DNA of 45,065 nucleotides from Flavobacteriales bacterium (GCA_029262875.1 JAJCYO010000163.1:1-45065); one strand, 5' to 3'; positions 18,615 through 27,248 are shown, counted from the stretch's first letter. The notes: a model not told the origin generated them from the letters alone. Made by a program: numbers and translations.

Positions 18615-18986
18615 TTATTTGTTACCATAACTTGAGTTTTTTGCTTTTGACATTACTTTGTTTAATTCATTTGCTTCTATCAAAAGTCTTTCTAATTCTT
18701 CATTATCATTTGATAAGTCAGCATCTTTAATTACTTCTAACCAATATTCTGATTCGTCAACTTCTTCTACAACAATACATATTTTACTAAAAAATTCATT
18801 CTTAGACCTTGCCTTGCAAGTAGCTCGATAATTTGCTCCTGTTGATGTTGCCGATTTAACCAATTGATAAGTAATAACAGATGATGTTTTACACGTTTTC
18901 AAAGAATCACAAAATCGGATTACATCTACTGCAAACTTTTTGGTTCGCTTTTTCATTTTCTCTATGAATAGTTCTTTATCAGTCAT
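18615..18986 (-). CDS. Four-helix-bundle (23S rRNA IVS-like) protein inside the trp operon
   Basis: The 123-residue protein matches the small four-helix-bundle family first known from intervening sequences of 23S rRNA genes: RTKKFAVDVIRFCDSL, VITYQLVKSATSTGANYRA, CKARSKNEFFSKICIVVEEV and DESEYWLEVIKDADL. The homopentameric relatives are thought to bind nucleic acid, but their role is unknown. It has no part in tryptophan synthesis, yet lies on the same strand between trpD (20-base gap) and trpC (45-base gap), so it must be co-transcribed with the operon. In Bacteroidota such genes are often found singly in unrelated places, which suggests insertion. Confidence 0.85.
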   Translation of the reverse strand: MTDKELFIEKMKKRTKKFAVDVIRFCDSLKTCKTSSVITYQLVKSATSTGANYRATCKARSKNEFFSKICIVVEEVDESEYWLEVIKDADLSNDNEELERLLIEANELNKVMSKAKNSSYGNK

Positions 18987-19006
18987 TATATTTAATCATT
19001 TCAACA

Positions 19007-19993
19007 TTAACGCATTATTTTTTTCAAGCACTCATAAGCATTTCCAGCATCTAAAGATTCTCTGGCTATTGCCACACATTCAGCTAAAGATTTATTAGGC
19101 TCAAAACATTGAATGGCAAATGAAGAGTTGGCTAATACCACATTTTTTTGTGCATTAGTACAATCATTATTTAATACATCAATAAATATTTTTGATGCTT
19201 CTTTAATCGTTTCTCCACCAAATATGTCCTCTTGTTTTTGTGTTTTAAAACCAATTGATTCTGGATCCAACAATGTTTCTCCTTGATTAGAAATGGCTTT
19301 GAATTTTCCAGTCAAAGAAATTTCATCATAACCATCTAAACTGTGTAAAATGGTATAGTTTTTACCTGATTGTTGTAATAAATAATTATAAATGCGAGCA
19401 ATTTCTAAATTGAAAACACCTACCAATTGGTTTTGAGGAAAGCTCGGGTTTACCAAAGGACCAAGCATATTAAAAAAAGTTTTAATCCCTAATTCTTTTC
19501 GTATTGGGCCAACATTTTTCATAGCGGGATGAAATAGTGGAGCGTGCATCATGCAAAAATTAGCCTTATCAATTTGTTGTTTTAATGTAGATTCATCATT
19601 TGTAAATTGATACCCTAAATGTTCCAACACATTAGATGAACCACAAGAAGAGGATACGCCATAATTTCCATGTTTAGCAACCTTGTATCCCGCTCCAGCA
19701 ATTACAAAAGCAGAAAGTGTAGAAATGTTAAAGGTATTTTTGCCATCTCCACCAGTTCCACAAACATCAACGGTGTTAAAATCAGATAAATCTACTTTTA
19801 AGCACAGGTCTAATAATGCATTTCTGAAGCCCGTAAGTTCTTCTACAGAGATATTTCTCATTAAATAAACCGTTAAAAAGGCAGCTATTTGTGAATGATT
19901 GAAATCTCCTTTACCGATCCGAGTTAGAATAGTATAAGCATCCTGTTCTGATAATGTTTGGTGTTCAAATAATTTATTAAGGGTGGCCTTCAT
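19007..19993 (-). CDS. trpD: Anthranilate phosphoribosyltransferase
   Basis: The 328-residue enzyme transfers phosphoribose from PRPP to anthranilate. The PRPP loop CGTGGDGKNTFNIS (78-91) is intact, as are KHGNYGVSSSCGSSNVLE, FMNA-type FCMMHAPLFHPAMKNVGPIRKELG and FFNMLGPLVNP. It is a stand-alone TrpD, not fused to TrpG. One base separates its ATG from the trpG stop, and the four-helix-bundle gene follows. Confidence 0.96.
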   Translation of the reverse strand: MKATLNKLFEHQTLSEQDAYTILTRIGKGDFNHSQIAAFLTVYLMRNISVEELTGFRNALLDLCLKVDLSDFNTVDVCGTGGDGKNTFNISTLSAFVIAGAGYKVAKHGNYGVSSSCGSSNVLEHLGYQFTNDESTLKQQIDKANFCMMHAPLFHPAMKNVGPIRKELGIKTFFNMLGPLVNPSFPQNQLVGVFNLEIARIYNYLLQQSGKNYTILHSLDGYDEISLTGKFKAISNQGETLLDPESIGFKTQKQEDIFGGETIKEASKIFIDVLNNDCTNAQKNVVLANSSFAIQCFEPNKSLAECVAIARESLDAGNAYECLKKIMR

Positions 19994-19994
19994 T

Positions 19995-20567
19995 TTAAAT
20001 GGATAAAAAGTTATTAATCATTTCTTTACCATGCTCTGTTAAAATAGATTCTGGATGAAATTGTACTCCGTACACATTATAGTCTTTATGTTTAAGAGAC
20101 ATGATTTGCCCGTTTTCTTCTACAGAAGTAATTTTTAATACATCGGGAAACCCATTATTATCTATTACCCAGCTGTGGTATCTGCCAATGTTGAAAGAGT
20201 TTGGTAAGTTCTTAAATAACAGGTCATTTTCATCTAAAACTTCAATGGGTGTTGCTACTCCATGGAAAACATTGTTTAGGTTTATTAATGTTCCACCAAA
20301 AACTTCTCCCATAGCTTGCATCCCTAAACAAACTCCTAAAATCTTTTTTGTTGATGCATATTTTTTGATTACCTCGTTCAAAATTCCCGCATCTTTTGGC
20401 AACCCAGGACCAGGAGATAGAATAATGGTATTGTATTGATCAACTTCTTCCAACGTAATTTCATCGTTACGAAAGACGTCTACTTTAAAATTTGGATTTG
20501 CCTCGACATAATGAACCAAATTATAGGTGAACGAATCATAATTGTCTAATACTAATATCTTTTCCAT
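19995..20567 (-). CDS. trpG: Anthranilate synthase component II (glutamine amidotransferase)
   Basis: The 190-residue class I glutamine amidotransferase supplies ammonia to TrpE. The triad is visible: Cys80 in LGVCLGMQAMGEVFGG, and His171 with Glu173 in QFHPESILTEHG; the SPGPGLPKDAG oxyanion loop is at 51-61. Such subunits can be shared with para-aminobenzoate synthase (PabA); the place between trpE and trpD argues for the tryptophan role first. It begins three bases after the trpE stop. Confidence 0.94.
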   Translation of the reverse strand: MEKILVLDNYDSFTYNLVHYVEANPNFKVDVFRNDEITLEEVDQYNTIILSPGPGLPKDAGILNEVIKKYASTKKILGVCLGMQAMGEVFGGTLINLNNVFHGVATPIEVLDENDLLFKNLPNSFNIGRYHSWVIDNNGFPDVLKITSVEENGQIMSLKHKDYNVYGVQFHPESILTEHGKEMINNFLSI

Positions 20568-20570
20568 AGC

Positions 20571-21965
20571 TTAAATATTTTCTGCTAATGTTAATGCTTG
20601 CTTCAATGCTCCAAGCTTATTGTTTACTTCTTGTAATTCATTTTCTTCATTAGAATCAACAACAATCCCCGCACCTGCTTGAAAGAACAAGGTATTGTTT
20701 TTACTCAAAAAACTTCTAATGGTAATGGCATGATTTATAGCGCCATCAAATTCAAAAACACCAATTGCTCCACCATAAAATCCTCTGTTTTGATTTTCAT
20801 ACTGATCAATTAATTGCATCGCTTTATATTTTGGTGCACCCGATAAAGTTCCTGCTGGAAAGGTGTCTGCAAAAATTTGTAATGCATCGGAAGATGAGTT
20901 CAATTCAGCCTCAACTTCAGAAACCAAATGAATGACATGACTATAAAACTGTGTTTCTTTATAGGTTTTAACCGTTACCTGTTGTCCATGCCTGCTTAAA
21001 TCGTTCCGTGCTAAATCCACTAACATAGTGTGTTCAGCGTTTTCTTTCGGATCTTTTGCTAATTGTTCTGCTAATTCTTGATCTTGTATGTCATTTCCGG
21101 TTCGTTTAAAAGTTCCGGCTATAGGGTTTATTGTTGCTTTTCCATTGCTTGCTTTCAGTTGTGCTTCAGGAGAAGAACCAAAAAGTTTATAATCTCCAAA
21201 ATCAAAATAAAACAAATAAGGGGAAGGGTTTACAGATCGTAAAGCACGGTATACATTAAATTCATCTCCGCTAAATTGTTGCGAAAATTGACGAGAAAGT
21301 ACCAATTGAAAAACATCTCCTTTTTGGCAATGTTCTTTTCCGGTAGTAACTAAATTCTTGAAGCCAGTATCAGAAATGTTGGTGTCTTCTGTTCCTTCTT
21401 TTTTGAAATGATAACGAGGGTGATTATTGCTACTAACTAAGCCTATAATTTCTGTTATGTTTGATTCCTGATTATCAATTAAGTTTTCGGTTATTGTCAG
21501 TTCATTTTTAAAATGATCTATTTGGATAATGTATTTAAAAAGCGAATAATGCATTTCGGGGGTTGAGTACCGTTCTTTTTTTGGAGCATCGATATTCAAT
21601 GTTTCAAAGTACTTTACGGCATCATAATTAGTGTATCCAAAGAACCCATTTACCTTATTATTCTCTTTGATGTTGAATGAACCAATTAATTTTTGCAATT
21701 CATCAATGACTTGTTCCCTTTTGTTAATCTCGATTATTTTGTCTAATCCTAATCCTTTGATATTAATGGACTCATTTTCAACAATGAAAGAAACCAAAGG
21801 GTCCAAACAGATAAACGAAAAGTTATTATCGTTGCCATGATAATCCGAACTTTCTAATAAAAAAGAGTTGTGAAATTTATCACGGAGTTTTAAATACAAT
21901 CCAACAGGAGTAACTGTGTCTGAAAGTATTTTTTCTGTTTGGGGTATTATATTTATTTTATTCAT
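20571..21965 (-). CDS. trpE: Anthranilate synthase component I
   Basis: The 464-residue chorismate-utilising enzyme makes anthranilate with TrpG. Motifs include FGSSPEAQLKA, NPIAGTFKRTG, LVDLARNDLSRHG and FPAGTLSGAPKYKAMQLI, and the C-terminal QAGAGIVVDS. The LLESS segment (36-40) corresponds to the tryptophan-binding feedback site of TrpE, which favours TrpE over PabB. It is the first enzyme gene of the operon; the leader peptide and terminator at 21983-22114 lie directly upstream. Confidence 0.95.
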   Translation of the reverse strand: MNKINIIPQTEKILSDTVTPVGLYLKLRDKFHNSFLLESSDYHGNDNNFSFICLDPLVSFIVENESINIKGLGLDKIIEINKREQVIDELQKLIGSFNIKENNKVNGFFGYTNYDAVKYFETLNIDAPKKERYSTPEMHYSLFKYIIQIDHFKNELTITENLIDNQESNITEIIGLVSSNNHPRYHFKKEGTEDTNISDTGFKNLVTTGKEHCQKGDVFQLVLSRQFSQQFSGDEFNVYRALRSVNPSPYLFYFDFGDYKLFGSSPEAQLKASNGKATINPIAGTFKRTGNDIQDQELAEQLAKDPKENAEHTMLVDLARNDLSRHGQQVTVKTYKETQFYSHVIHLVSEVEAELNSSSDALQIFADTFPAGTLSGAPKYKAMQLIDQYENQNRGFYGGAIGVFEFDGAINHAITIRSFLSKNNTLFFQAGAGIVVDSNEENELQEVNNKLGALKQALTLAENI

Positions 21966-21982
21966 TATTATTTTTTGAGTAC

Positions 21983-22014
21983 AAAAAAAGGCTTGTCGTA
22001 ATCGACAAGCCTTT
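21983..22014 (-). terminator. trp attenuator terminator hairpin
   Basis: On the minus strand a perfect 12-bp stem, AAAGGCTTGTCG and CGACAAGCCTTT, closes an ATTA loop and runs into seven T residues, ending 18 bases before the trpE ATG. Since it stands before the first structural gene, it should end transcription early unless an alternative fold forms (see the leader peptide entry). Confidence 0.93.
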
Positions 22015-22049
22015 AAAGTATTTTATATACAGAGGTTTAGATTACGTTT

Positions 22050-22097
22050 TCAGTTTAAACGAATCCACCACCAATTTGTATTTTTTATCAATTTCAT
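22050..22097 (-). CDS. trpL: trp leader peptide with three consecutive Trp codons
   Basis: A 15-codon ORF reads MKLIKNTNWWWIRLN and stops with TGA at 22050. Codons 9-11 (22065-22073) are three TGG in a row. The RNA downstream can fold in exclusive ways. Region 1 (22057-22069, over the last two Trp codons and the next ones) pairs with region 2 (22034-22049): GGAUUCGUUU with AAACGUAAUCU, one bulged U, extended by GGU with ACC. Region 2 (CGUAAUC, 22040-22046) also pairs with GAUUACG (21997-22003) in the loop and stem of the terminator, helped by CCU/AGG. A ribosome stalled at the Trp codons would mask region 1, free region 2 and disturb the terminator. This is the classical leader-peptide attenuation design; the antiterminator pairing is the weakest part, at about seven continuous base pairs. 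Confidence 0.92.
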   Translation of the reverse strand: MKLIKNTNWWWIRLN

Positions 22098-22106
22098 AAT
22101 CAAAGA

Positions 22107-22139
22107 CAAAGATATGAGAAAAAAAATAAGAAATGCAAA
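22107..22139 (-). promoter_or_regulatory. trp operon promoter
   Basis: On the minus strand TATCTTTG (22107-22114) matches the -7 consensus TAnnTTTG, and TTTG (22136-22139) stands 21 bases upstream in the place of the -33 element. Transcription would start near 22100-22102, only a few bases before the leader ATG at 22097, so trpL is probably translated from an almost leaderless mRNA. Confidence 0.7.
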
Positions 22140-22245
22140 TACATATTTTATTTATGGGGGAAACTTGAAAAATGTCGTGCAACAAAATAAGCAACAATTT
22201 GCTTTAAATTTCTTAAAAAAAGAAAGAGAAAAGGTTAAAAAAAAT

Positions 22246-22253
22246 TACATTTG
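22246..22253 (+). promoter_or_regulatory. gdhA promoter -7 element
   Basis: TACATTTG matches TAnnTTTG and lies 21 bases before the gdhA ATG, giving a short 5' leader. No clear -33 TTG is at the right spacing. The interval 21966-22274 (309 bases) thus holds the trp attenuator and both divergent promoters; nothing else was seen in it. Confidence 0.6.
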
Positions 22254-22274
22254 TGGCGTTAAAAACATAACCCT

Positions 22275-23654
22275 ATGTTAACAGAAACTTTAAACGAAAA
22301 AGACATGTCACAACATCAAGCAGAGATTGACGCTTTTATGGATGGCGTTAGAGCAAAACAAGCTCACGAATCTGAATTTTTACAAGCAGTTGAAGAGGTA
22401 GCTGAAGCAGTTATTCCTTTTATTGCTGATAAGCCACAATATAAGGCGGCTAAGATTTTAGAAAGAATGGTGGAACCTGAACGTACTGTTATGTTTAGAG
22501 TGCCTTGGTTAGACGATAAAGGAGAAATACAAATTAATAAAGGGTTCCGTGTGGAATTTAATTCTGCAATTGGTCCTTACAAGGGAGGATTAAGATTTCA
22601 TCCTTCTGTTAATTTATCAATTTTAAAATTTTTAGGATTTGAACAGGTTTTCAAAAATTCCTTGACAACATTACCTATGGGTGGTGGTAAAGGAGGTTCT
22701 GATTTTGATCCAAAAGGAAAATCAGATAATGAGGTGATGAAGTTTTGTCAATCATTTATGATGGAATTGTCAAGACACATTGGACCAAATACAGATGTTC
22801 CTGCTGGAGATATAGGTGTAGGAGGAAGAGAAATAGGGTATATGTTTGGTCAGTATAAAAGAATAAGAAATGAGTTTACCGGTATTTTAACTGGTAAAGG
22901 ACGTAATTGGGGTGGTTCTTTAATTAGACCAGAAGCTACTGGTTATGGAACGGTATATTTTGCTAAGGAAATGCTGGCAACTAAAGGAGATGATTTTCAT
23001 GGTAAAACCGTTGCTATTTCTGGTTCTGGAAATGTTGCACAGTATGCGTTACAAAAAGTGATTCATCTTGGAGGGAAAGTGGTTACAGTTTCTGATTCTT
23101 CAGGATTTGTTCATGCTGAAGGAGGGTTTCATTCAGAGCATTTAGACTTTTTAATGGAGTTGAAAAATGTAAGAAGAGGTAGGGTAAAAGAGATTGCTGA
23201 TAAATTTGATGGGTTTGAATTTCACGAAGGTGAAAGACCTTGGTCTGTTAAATGTCATATTGCTTTGCCTTGTGCTACTCAGAATGAACTGAATGAAGAT
23301 GAAGCAAAGACATTATTAGCAAATGGGTGTATGTGTGTTGCCGAAGGAGCAAACATGCCAACTACACCTGAAGCGATTGAAGCTTTTGCTCAAGCAAAGA
23401 TTTTGTTTTCACCTGGAAAAGCATCTAATGCAGGTGGTGTTGCAACTTCTGGTTTAGAGATGTCTCAGAATTCGTTAAGATTATCTTGGACTGCAGAAGA
23501 GGTTGATGAAAAATTACATGATATTATGGTTTCTATACACAATGCATGTGTAGAGTATGGGACAGAAGGTGATTATGTAGATTATGTAAAAGGAGCAAAT
23601 ATTGCTGGGTTTGTTAAAGTTGCAGATTCAATGTTAGACCAAGGACTGGTTTAA
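22275..23654 (+). CDS. gdhA: NADP-specific glutamate dehydrogenase
   Basis: The 459-residue protein follows the hexameric small-subunit GdhA family over its whole length: [36 protein letters not shown], the catalytic lysine Lys139 in [37 protein letters not shown], and the dinucleotide fold [15 protein letters not shown]. It aminates 2-oxoglutarate with ammonia, i.e. nitrogen assimilation; the close similarity to the enteric GdhA type supports NADPH use. The start at 22275 fits the promoter spacing; another ATG lies ten codons downstream. It is monocistronic, ending at its own terminator, and is divergent from the trp operon. Confidence 0.95.
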   Translation: MLTETLNEKDMSQHQAEIDAFMDGVRAKQAHESEFLQAVEEVAEAVIPFIADKPQYKAAKILERMVEPERTVMFRVPWLDDKGEIQINKGFRVEFNSAIGPYKGGLRFHPSVNLSILKFLGFEQVFKNSLTTLPMGGGKGGSDFDPKGKSDNEVMKFCQSFMMELSRHIGPNTDVPAGDIGVGGREIGYMFGQYKRIRNEFTGILTGKGRNWGGSLIRPEATGYGTVYFAKEMLATKGDDFHGKTVAISGSGNVAQYALQKVIHLGGKVVTVSDSSGFVHAEGGFHSEHLDFLMELKNVRRGRVKEIADKFDGFEFHEGERPWSVKCHIALPCATQNELNEDEAKTLLANGCMCVAEGANMPTTPEAIEAFAQAKILFSPGKASNAGGVATSGLEMSQNSLRLSWTAEEVDEKLHDIMVSIHNACVEYGTEGDYVDYVKGANIAGFVKVADSMLDQGLV

Positions 23655-23677
23655 TATTTAAGACAATAAATATTTTT

Positions 23678-23705
23678 AAAAGCCTCATTTTGTGAGGCTT
23701 TTTTT
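23678..23705 (+). terminator. Terminator after gdhA
   Basis: A 10-bp stem AAAAGCCTCA/TGAGGCTTTT with a five-base loop TTTTG runs into seven T residues, 24 bases past the gdhA stop codon. Confidence 0.9.
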
Positions 23706-23717
23706 ATAAAAAATAAT

Positions 23718-23725
23718 TACATTCG
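23718..23725 (+). promoter_or_regulatory. Candidate kbl -7 element
   Basis: TACATTCG differs by one base from TAnnTTTG and lies 21 bases before the kbl ATG, the same distance as in gdhA, just after the gdhA terminator. Confidence 0.4.
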
Positions 23726-23746
23726 TCTCTCTAAAATCAATAGGCT

Positions 23747-24934
23747 ATGTACGGAAAATTACAATCGGATCTTCAAAAAGAATTAAAAAATATTGAAGAA
23801 GCAGGATTATATAAAAGTGAAAGAATAATTACGACTCCAATGAGTGCTGAGGTAAAAGTAAGCACTGGAGAAGAGGTAATTATTATGTGTTCTAATAATT
23901 ATCTGGGGTTATCATCTCACCCCAAAGTTATAGATGGTGCAAAAAAAGCGTTAGATAGCCATGGTTATGGTATGTCTTCCGTTCGGTTTATTTGTGGTAC
24001 TCAAGACATTCATAAAGAGTTGGAAGGGAAGATTTCTAATTTCTTAGGAATGGAGGATACCATACTGTATGCTGCAGCTTTTGATGCAAATGGAGGTGTT
24101 TTTGAACCGCTTTTTGGTGCTGAAGATGCCATTATCTCTGATGAATTAAATCATGCTTCTATTATTGATGGAGTTAGGTTGTGTAAGGCTGCACGATATC
24201 GCTATAAAAATAGTGATATGACAGATTTGGAGGAACAATTAAAGAAAGCACAAGATCAACGAAATAGAATTATAGTAACGGATGGTGTATTTTCTATGGA
24301 CGGATATGTTGCTAAATTGGATCAGATATGTGATTTGGCAGAGCAATATGACGCTTTAGTTATGGTAGATGATTCTCATGCTACAGGTTTTATTGGTAAA
24401 TCAGGAAAAGGAACACATGAGCACAATAATGTTATGGGTAGAGTTGATATTATTACCTCTACTTTAGGAAAGGCTTTAGGTGGAGCAATGGGTGGCTTTA
24501 CTTCTGGTAAGAAAGAAATTATTGACATGTTGCGTCAGCGTTCGAGGCCGTATTTATTTTCTAATTCATTGTCTCCAGCAATTGTAGGGGCAGCGAATGA
24601 AGTTTTTGATTTACTGGGAAGCTCAACGGAATTAAGAGATACGTTGGAAAGTAATGTAAATTACTTTAAAGAAGGTATTAAAAAAGTTGGGTTAGAAATT
24701 AGAGATGGAGATTCTGCAATTGTTCCTGTTATGTTGTATGATGCAAAATTAGCTCAAGAATTTGCCAATAAGCTGTTGGAAGAAGGTATTTATGCGATAG
24801 GGTTCTTTTATCCGGTGGTACCAAAAGATTTGGCAAGAATTAGGGTTCAACTTTCGGCAGCTCATACTAAAGAACATATTGATAAAGCGATAGCTGCTTT
24901 TGAAAAGGTTGGGAAAGAACTTAATGTGGTTTGA
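23747..24934 (+). CDS. kbl: Glycine C-acetyltransferase (2-amino-3-ketobutyrate CoA ligase)
   Basis: The 395-residue alpha-oxoamine synthase is PLP dependent. Family landmarks are [14 protein letters not shown], the Gly-rich [45 protein letters not shown] (Asp208, His211) and the PLP lysine Lys242 in [22 protein letters not shown] and the final segment [19 protein letters not shown] fit Kbl better than the relatives BioF, HemA or serine palmitoyltransferase. Kbl works with threonine dehydrogenase in threonine breakdown to glycine and acetyl-CoA; no tdh is in the window. Its stop codon directly abuts the stop of the convergent YceI gene. Confidence 0.9.
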   Translation: MYGKLQSDLQKELKNIEEAGLYKSERIITTPMSAEVKVSTGEEVIIMCSNNYLGLSSHPKVIDGAKKALDSHGYGMSSVRFICGTQDIHKELEGKISNFLGMEDTILYAAAFDANGGVFEPLFGAEDAIISDELNHASIIDGVRLCKAARYRYKNSDMTDLEEQLKKAQDQRNRIIVTDGVFSMDGYVAKLDQICDLAEQYDALVMVDDSHATGFIGKSGKGTHEHNNVMGRVDIITSTLGKALGGAMGGFTSGKKEIIDMLRQRSRPYLFSNSLSPAIVGAANEVFDLLGSSTELRDTLESNVNYFKEGIKKVGLEIRDGDSAIVPVMLYDAKLAQEFANKLLEEGIYAIGFFYPVVPKDLARIRVQLSAAHTKEHIDKAIAAFEKVGKELNVV

Positions 24935-25462
24935 TTATTTGTATACAGCAACTAAGTATATTTTAATTATATCGTCAGTCATACTTGCGTAAAAGCCTTT
25001 GATGTTAAAATCTTCTCGGATAATTACAAATTCTGATTTGATAGCAATACCTTCTGTGGTTATCTTTATTGAGCCTTCTGCTTCGTAGTCTTTTTCAATG
25101 TCCTTTATTTTGATTTTTCCTGCTACTTTAACGTTGTAAGTTCCATTATCGGATAGGTTTTTGTCAGTAATGATTTTTCCATTAAAAGTAGCTTGAGGAA
25201 ATTGTTTAGCATCCATTACACCCTTGTTGTTGAAATGGTCTTGCATTTTTTGTTTTTTGAATATAAAACCGGTAATCGGAACGGAAAATGAGATCGTTTT
25301 TTCTTGAAGATTGACTTTGCTTTCAAATGTGGTGTTTTCAGCACTAAATCCTTTCTTATCTGAAATAAAACGAATGCTGCCTTCACTGAGTTGTATCGTT
25401 TGAGCTGATAGGGTGAAAGAAGAGGTAATAGCGACTAACAATATCAATAAAATCTTCTTCAT
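24935..25462 (-). CDS. YceI-family secreted lipid-binding-like protein
   Basis: The start at 25462 gives 175 residues with a clear signal peptide (MKKILLILLVAITSSFTLSA, then QTIQLS); a longer frame begins at 25501 but would cross the promoter element at 25485-25492. The mature part is a YceI lipocalin-like barrel: GSIRFISDKKGFSAENTTFE, ISFSVPITGFIFKKQKMQDH, FNNKGVMDAKQFPQATFNG, and EGIAIKSEFVIIREDFNI. YceI proteins are periplasmic and bind polyisoprenoid or amphiphilic molecules; the ligand here is unknown. It is a single gene. Confidence 0.88.
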   Translation of the reverse strand: MKKILLILLVAITSSFTLSAQTIQLSEGSIRFISDKKGFSAENTTFESKVNLQEKTISFSVPITGFIFKKQKMQDHFNNKGVMDAKQFPQATFNGKIITDKNLSDNGTYNVKVAGKIKIKDIEKDYEAEGSIKITTEGIAIKSEFVIIREDFNIKGFYASMTDDIIKIYLVAVYK

Positions 25463-25484
25463 AATGTATAAGTTTAATATAACA

Positions 25485-25492
25485 CAAATGTA
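25485..25492 (-). promoter_or_regulatory. YceI-gene -7 element
   Basis: On the minus strand TACATTTG matches TAnnTTTG exactly and lies 22 bases before the ATG at 25462. No -33 TTG at the usual spacing was found. Confidence 0.5.
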
Positions 25493-25602
25493 AATAGTCA
25501 ATTCTATCTATTTAATGATATAGGTCACATTAGCTCTTTTAGGCTCTTTTTCAGATAGTTCCAAAACATTTTATATATTTATGCCTATCTAAATTTAAAA
25601 TT

Positions 25603-26589
25603 ATGTTAAGATACATAGGAGTTATTATACTCACACTTGTCTTTGTCCAAGGTGGTTTTTCTCAAGAGGTTTCTGGTTTCCATGATATACAGCCGGGTAG
25701 TGCGCCTAATGAATATAACATTAAAACCACTATAAAAGGTTTAGTGGGGGTTGATATTGCCAGGATTAAGTACATCATAAGTAATAAACACACCTATAAA
25801 GCTTCACCAAACAATGCATTGTTTTCAGATAGAAATGAGAGTTACATTAAGTTTTACATTATGGCTGTTCCTGCATCGGGAGTGTTAAATGTAGAGTTAG
25901 GGATTGTGCTTGCAGATGATGCCGAACATGCTTTCCCAGTAGAATTTCAATATTCTAAAAACGAAGAAAAACAAACAGTTAATTTGCCTCAAGTTAATTT
26001 TTCAGGAAATGGTGAAATTGTTGCTGTATTAGAGGCACCAGAACCTGTTGCTCCTGTGGAGGAGGAAATCCCTGAGGTTATTGTAGAAGAAGTTCCTGCT
26101 GTGGAAGAAATTCCTGAGGTAGTTGAAGTTCCAGAGCCAGTAGAACCAGTAGTTGAAGAAACTCCAGAACCGAGTGAACCTGTAGCTGAAGAAATTCCTG
26201 AACCCATTGAGACACCAGAACCTGTTGCTCCTGTGGTAGAAGAAGTTCCTGAGCCAGTTGCACCTGTTATAGAAGAGGAACCCGAATCGGCACCAGTAGT
26301 TGAAGAAGTTCCAGAAGTGGAAGAGACTCCGCCTCCTGTAGAAGTGAGTAGAGTAGCAGTAAAGTACACAGTTCAAATACTGTCTTTGGCAGAATTTTCG
26401 CAAATAAGATTAAACACTTACTGTAGGCAACATAATTTATCTATAAATGATGTGAAGAAAAAACAAGTAGGTGAATGGATGAAAATAACTTATGGTGAGG
26501 CTAACTCTATTCAGGAGGCAACCCAATTAAAAGAAAAACTAATGCGCGAGAATAGTATAAATGAAGCATTTGTTACTCCAATAAAGTAG
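25603..26589 (+). CDS. Secreted protein with Pro/Glu/Val-rich linker and SPOR-like domain
   Basis: The 328-residue protein has a signal peptide (about 1-20, ending GGFS|Q), an N-terminal globular region (about 22-140; FHDIQPGSAPNEYNIKTTIK, possibly an immunoglobulin-like sheet), then about 100 residues (146-247) made almost only of Pro, Glu and Val with PEPVAPVVEE/VPEPV-type repeats, and a C-terminal SPOR-like domain (253-328; KYTVQILSL, VGEWMKITYGE, AFVTPI). SPOR domains bind glycan strands of peptidoglycan stripped of stem peptides, so the layout suggests a periplasm-spanning extended linker from an N-terminal domain to the cell wall. The repeat is a recent, unstable-looking expansion at DNA level. 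It converges on the response regulator gene with ten bases between stop codons. SPOR assignment is probable, not certain. Confidence 0.75.
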   Translation: MLRYIGVIILTLVFVQGGFSQEVSGFHDIQPGSAPNEYNIKTTIKGLVGVDIARIKYIISNKHTYKASPNNALFSDRNESYIKFYIMAVPASGVLNVELGIVLADDAEHAFPVEFQYSKNEEKQTVNLPQVNFSGNGEIVAVLEAPEPVAPVEEEIPEVIVEEVPAVEEIPEVVEVPEPVEPVVEETPEPSEPVAEEIPEPIETPEPVAPVVEEVPEPVAPVIEEEPESAPVVEEVPEVEETPPPVEVSRVAVKYTVQILSLAEFSQIRLNTYCRQHNLSINDVKKKQVGEWMKITYGEANSIQEATQLKEKLMRENSINEAFVTPIK

Positions 26590-26599
26590 TCAAGGGTTT

Positions 26600-27238
26600 T
26601 TATACTAATCCGTTACTAAGAGCATACTTAACAAGCTCTGCGGTATTTTTTAGGTTTAACTTCTTTATAATATTTCGCCTGTGAGATTCAACGGTTCGAT
26701 CACTTATGTAAAGTTCTTTAGCAATTTCTCTATTCGTGTTCCCATTTGTAATGGATTTCAACACTTGAATTTCTCTATCTGATAAAACAGGTTCAACAAT
26801 TTTATCTTCATTCAACAGAACATTTATCAACTTTATAGAGACTTCATTACTATAATATTTTTCCTTTCTGTAAACAGTTTTTATTGCGTCAATTAGTTTT
26901 TCTCTACCTGAGTCTTTTAGAATATAGCCTAATGCTCCTGCTTTTATCATTTTCATGATATATGCTTCTTCAGAGTGCATTGTAAGTGCCAAAATATTTA
27001 TTTTAGGGTAAAGTTTAACGATGATTTCCGTGGCATCAATACCGCTCATTTCTGGCATAGTAATATCCATAAGGATTAGATCGATTTCATTAGCATTTTT
27101 TCCTAAATAATCAATAGCTTCTCTACCATTGCTACACTCATCGACAACCTTAATATTATTTGTGGTATTAATGATTGATTTAATACCATCACGTATTAGT
27201 TTGTGATCATCAACTAATAGTATTTTAATTTCTTTCAT
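26600..27238 (-). CDS. NarL/LuxR-family response regulator
   Basis: The 212-residue protein has a receiver (1-120) with the acid pair LVDDH, phosphoacceptor Asp58 in LMDITMPEMSG, the switch Thr in LALTMHSEE and Lys in GYILKDSG, then a LuxR-type HTH (about 148-210; LSDREIQVLKSITNGNTNREIA and ISDRTVESHRRNI). It is the last gene of the five-gene minus operon, ten bases after the receiver-PAS-kinase, so it is the probable output of that phosphorelay. It is closely similar to the regulator at 39680-40321. Targets unknown; TACGTA sites in nearby intergenic regions are candidates. Confidence 0.93.
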   Translation of the reverse strand: MKEIKILLVDDHKLIRDGIKSIINTTNNIKVVDECSNGREAIDYLGKNANEIDLILMDITMPEMSGIDATEIIVKLYPKINILALTMHSEEAYIMKMIKAGALGYILKDSGREKLIDAIKTVYRKEKYYSNEVSIKLINVLLNEDKIVEPVLSDREIQVLKSITNGNTNREIAKELYISDRTVESHRRNIIKKLNLKNTAELVKYALSNGLV

Positions 27239-27248
27239 GACGTATTAT

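Noticed and set aside
20101-20439. Plus-strand frame of 112 codons
   Set aside because: Lies inside trpG on the other strand and resembles no family.
26029-26370. Repeats in the SPOR gene as a CRISPR-like array
   Set aside because: Units are in frame, vary in length, code for Pro/Glu/Val and have no unique spacers.
25989-26403. Three overlapping antisense frames of 61-126 codons, Ser/Gly/Thr-, Phe/Arg- or Gln/Leu-rich
   Set aside because: They mirror the Pro/Glu/Val repeat of the plus-strand SPOR gene; low-complexity codons produce long open antisense frames. No start context or family.
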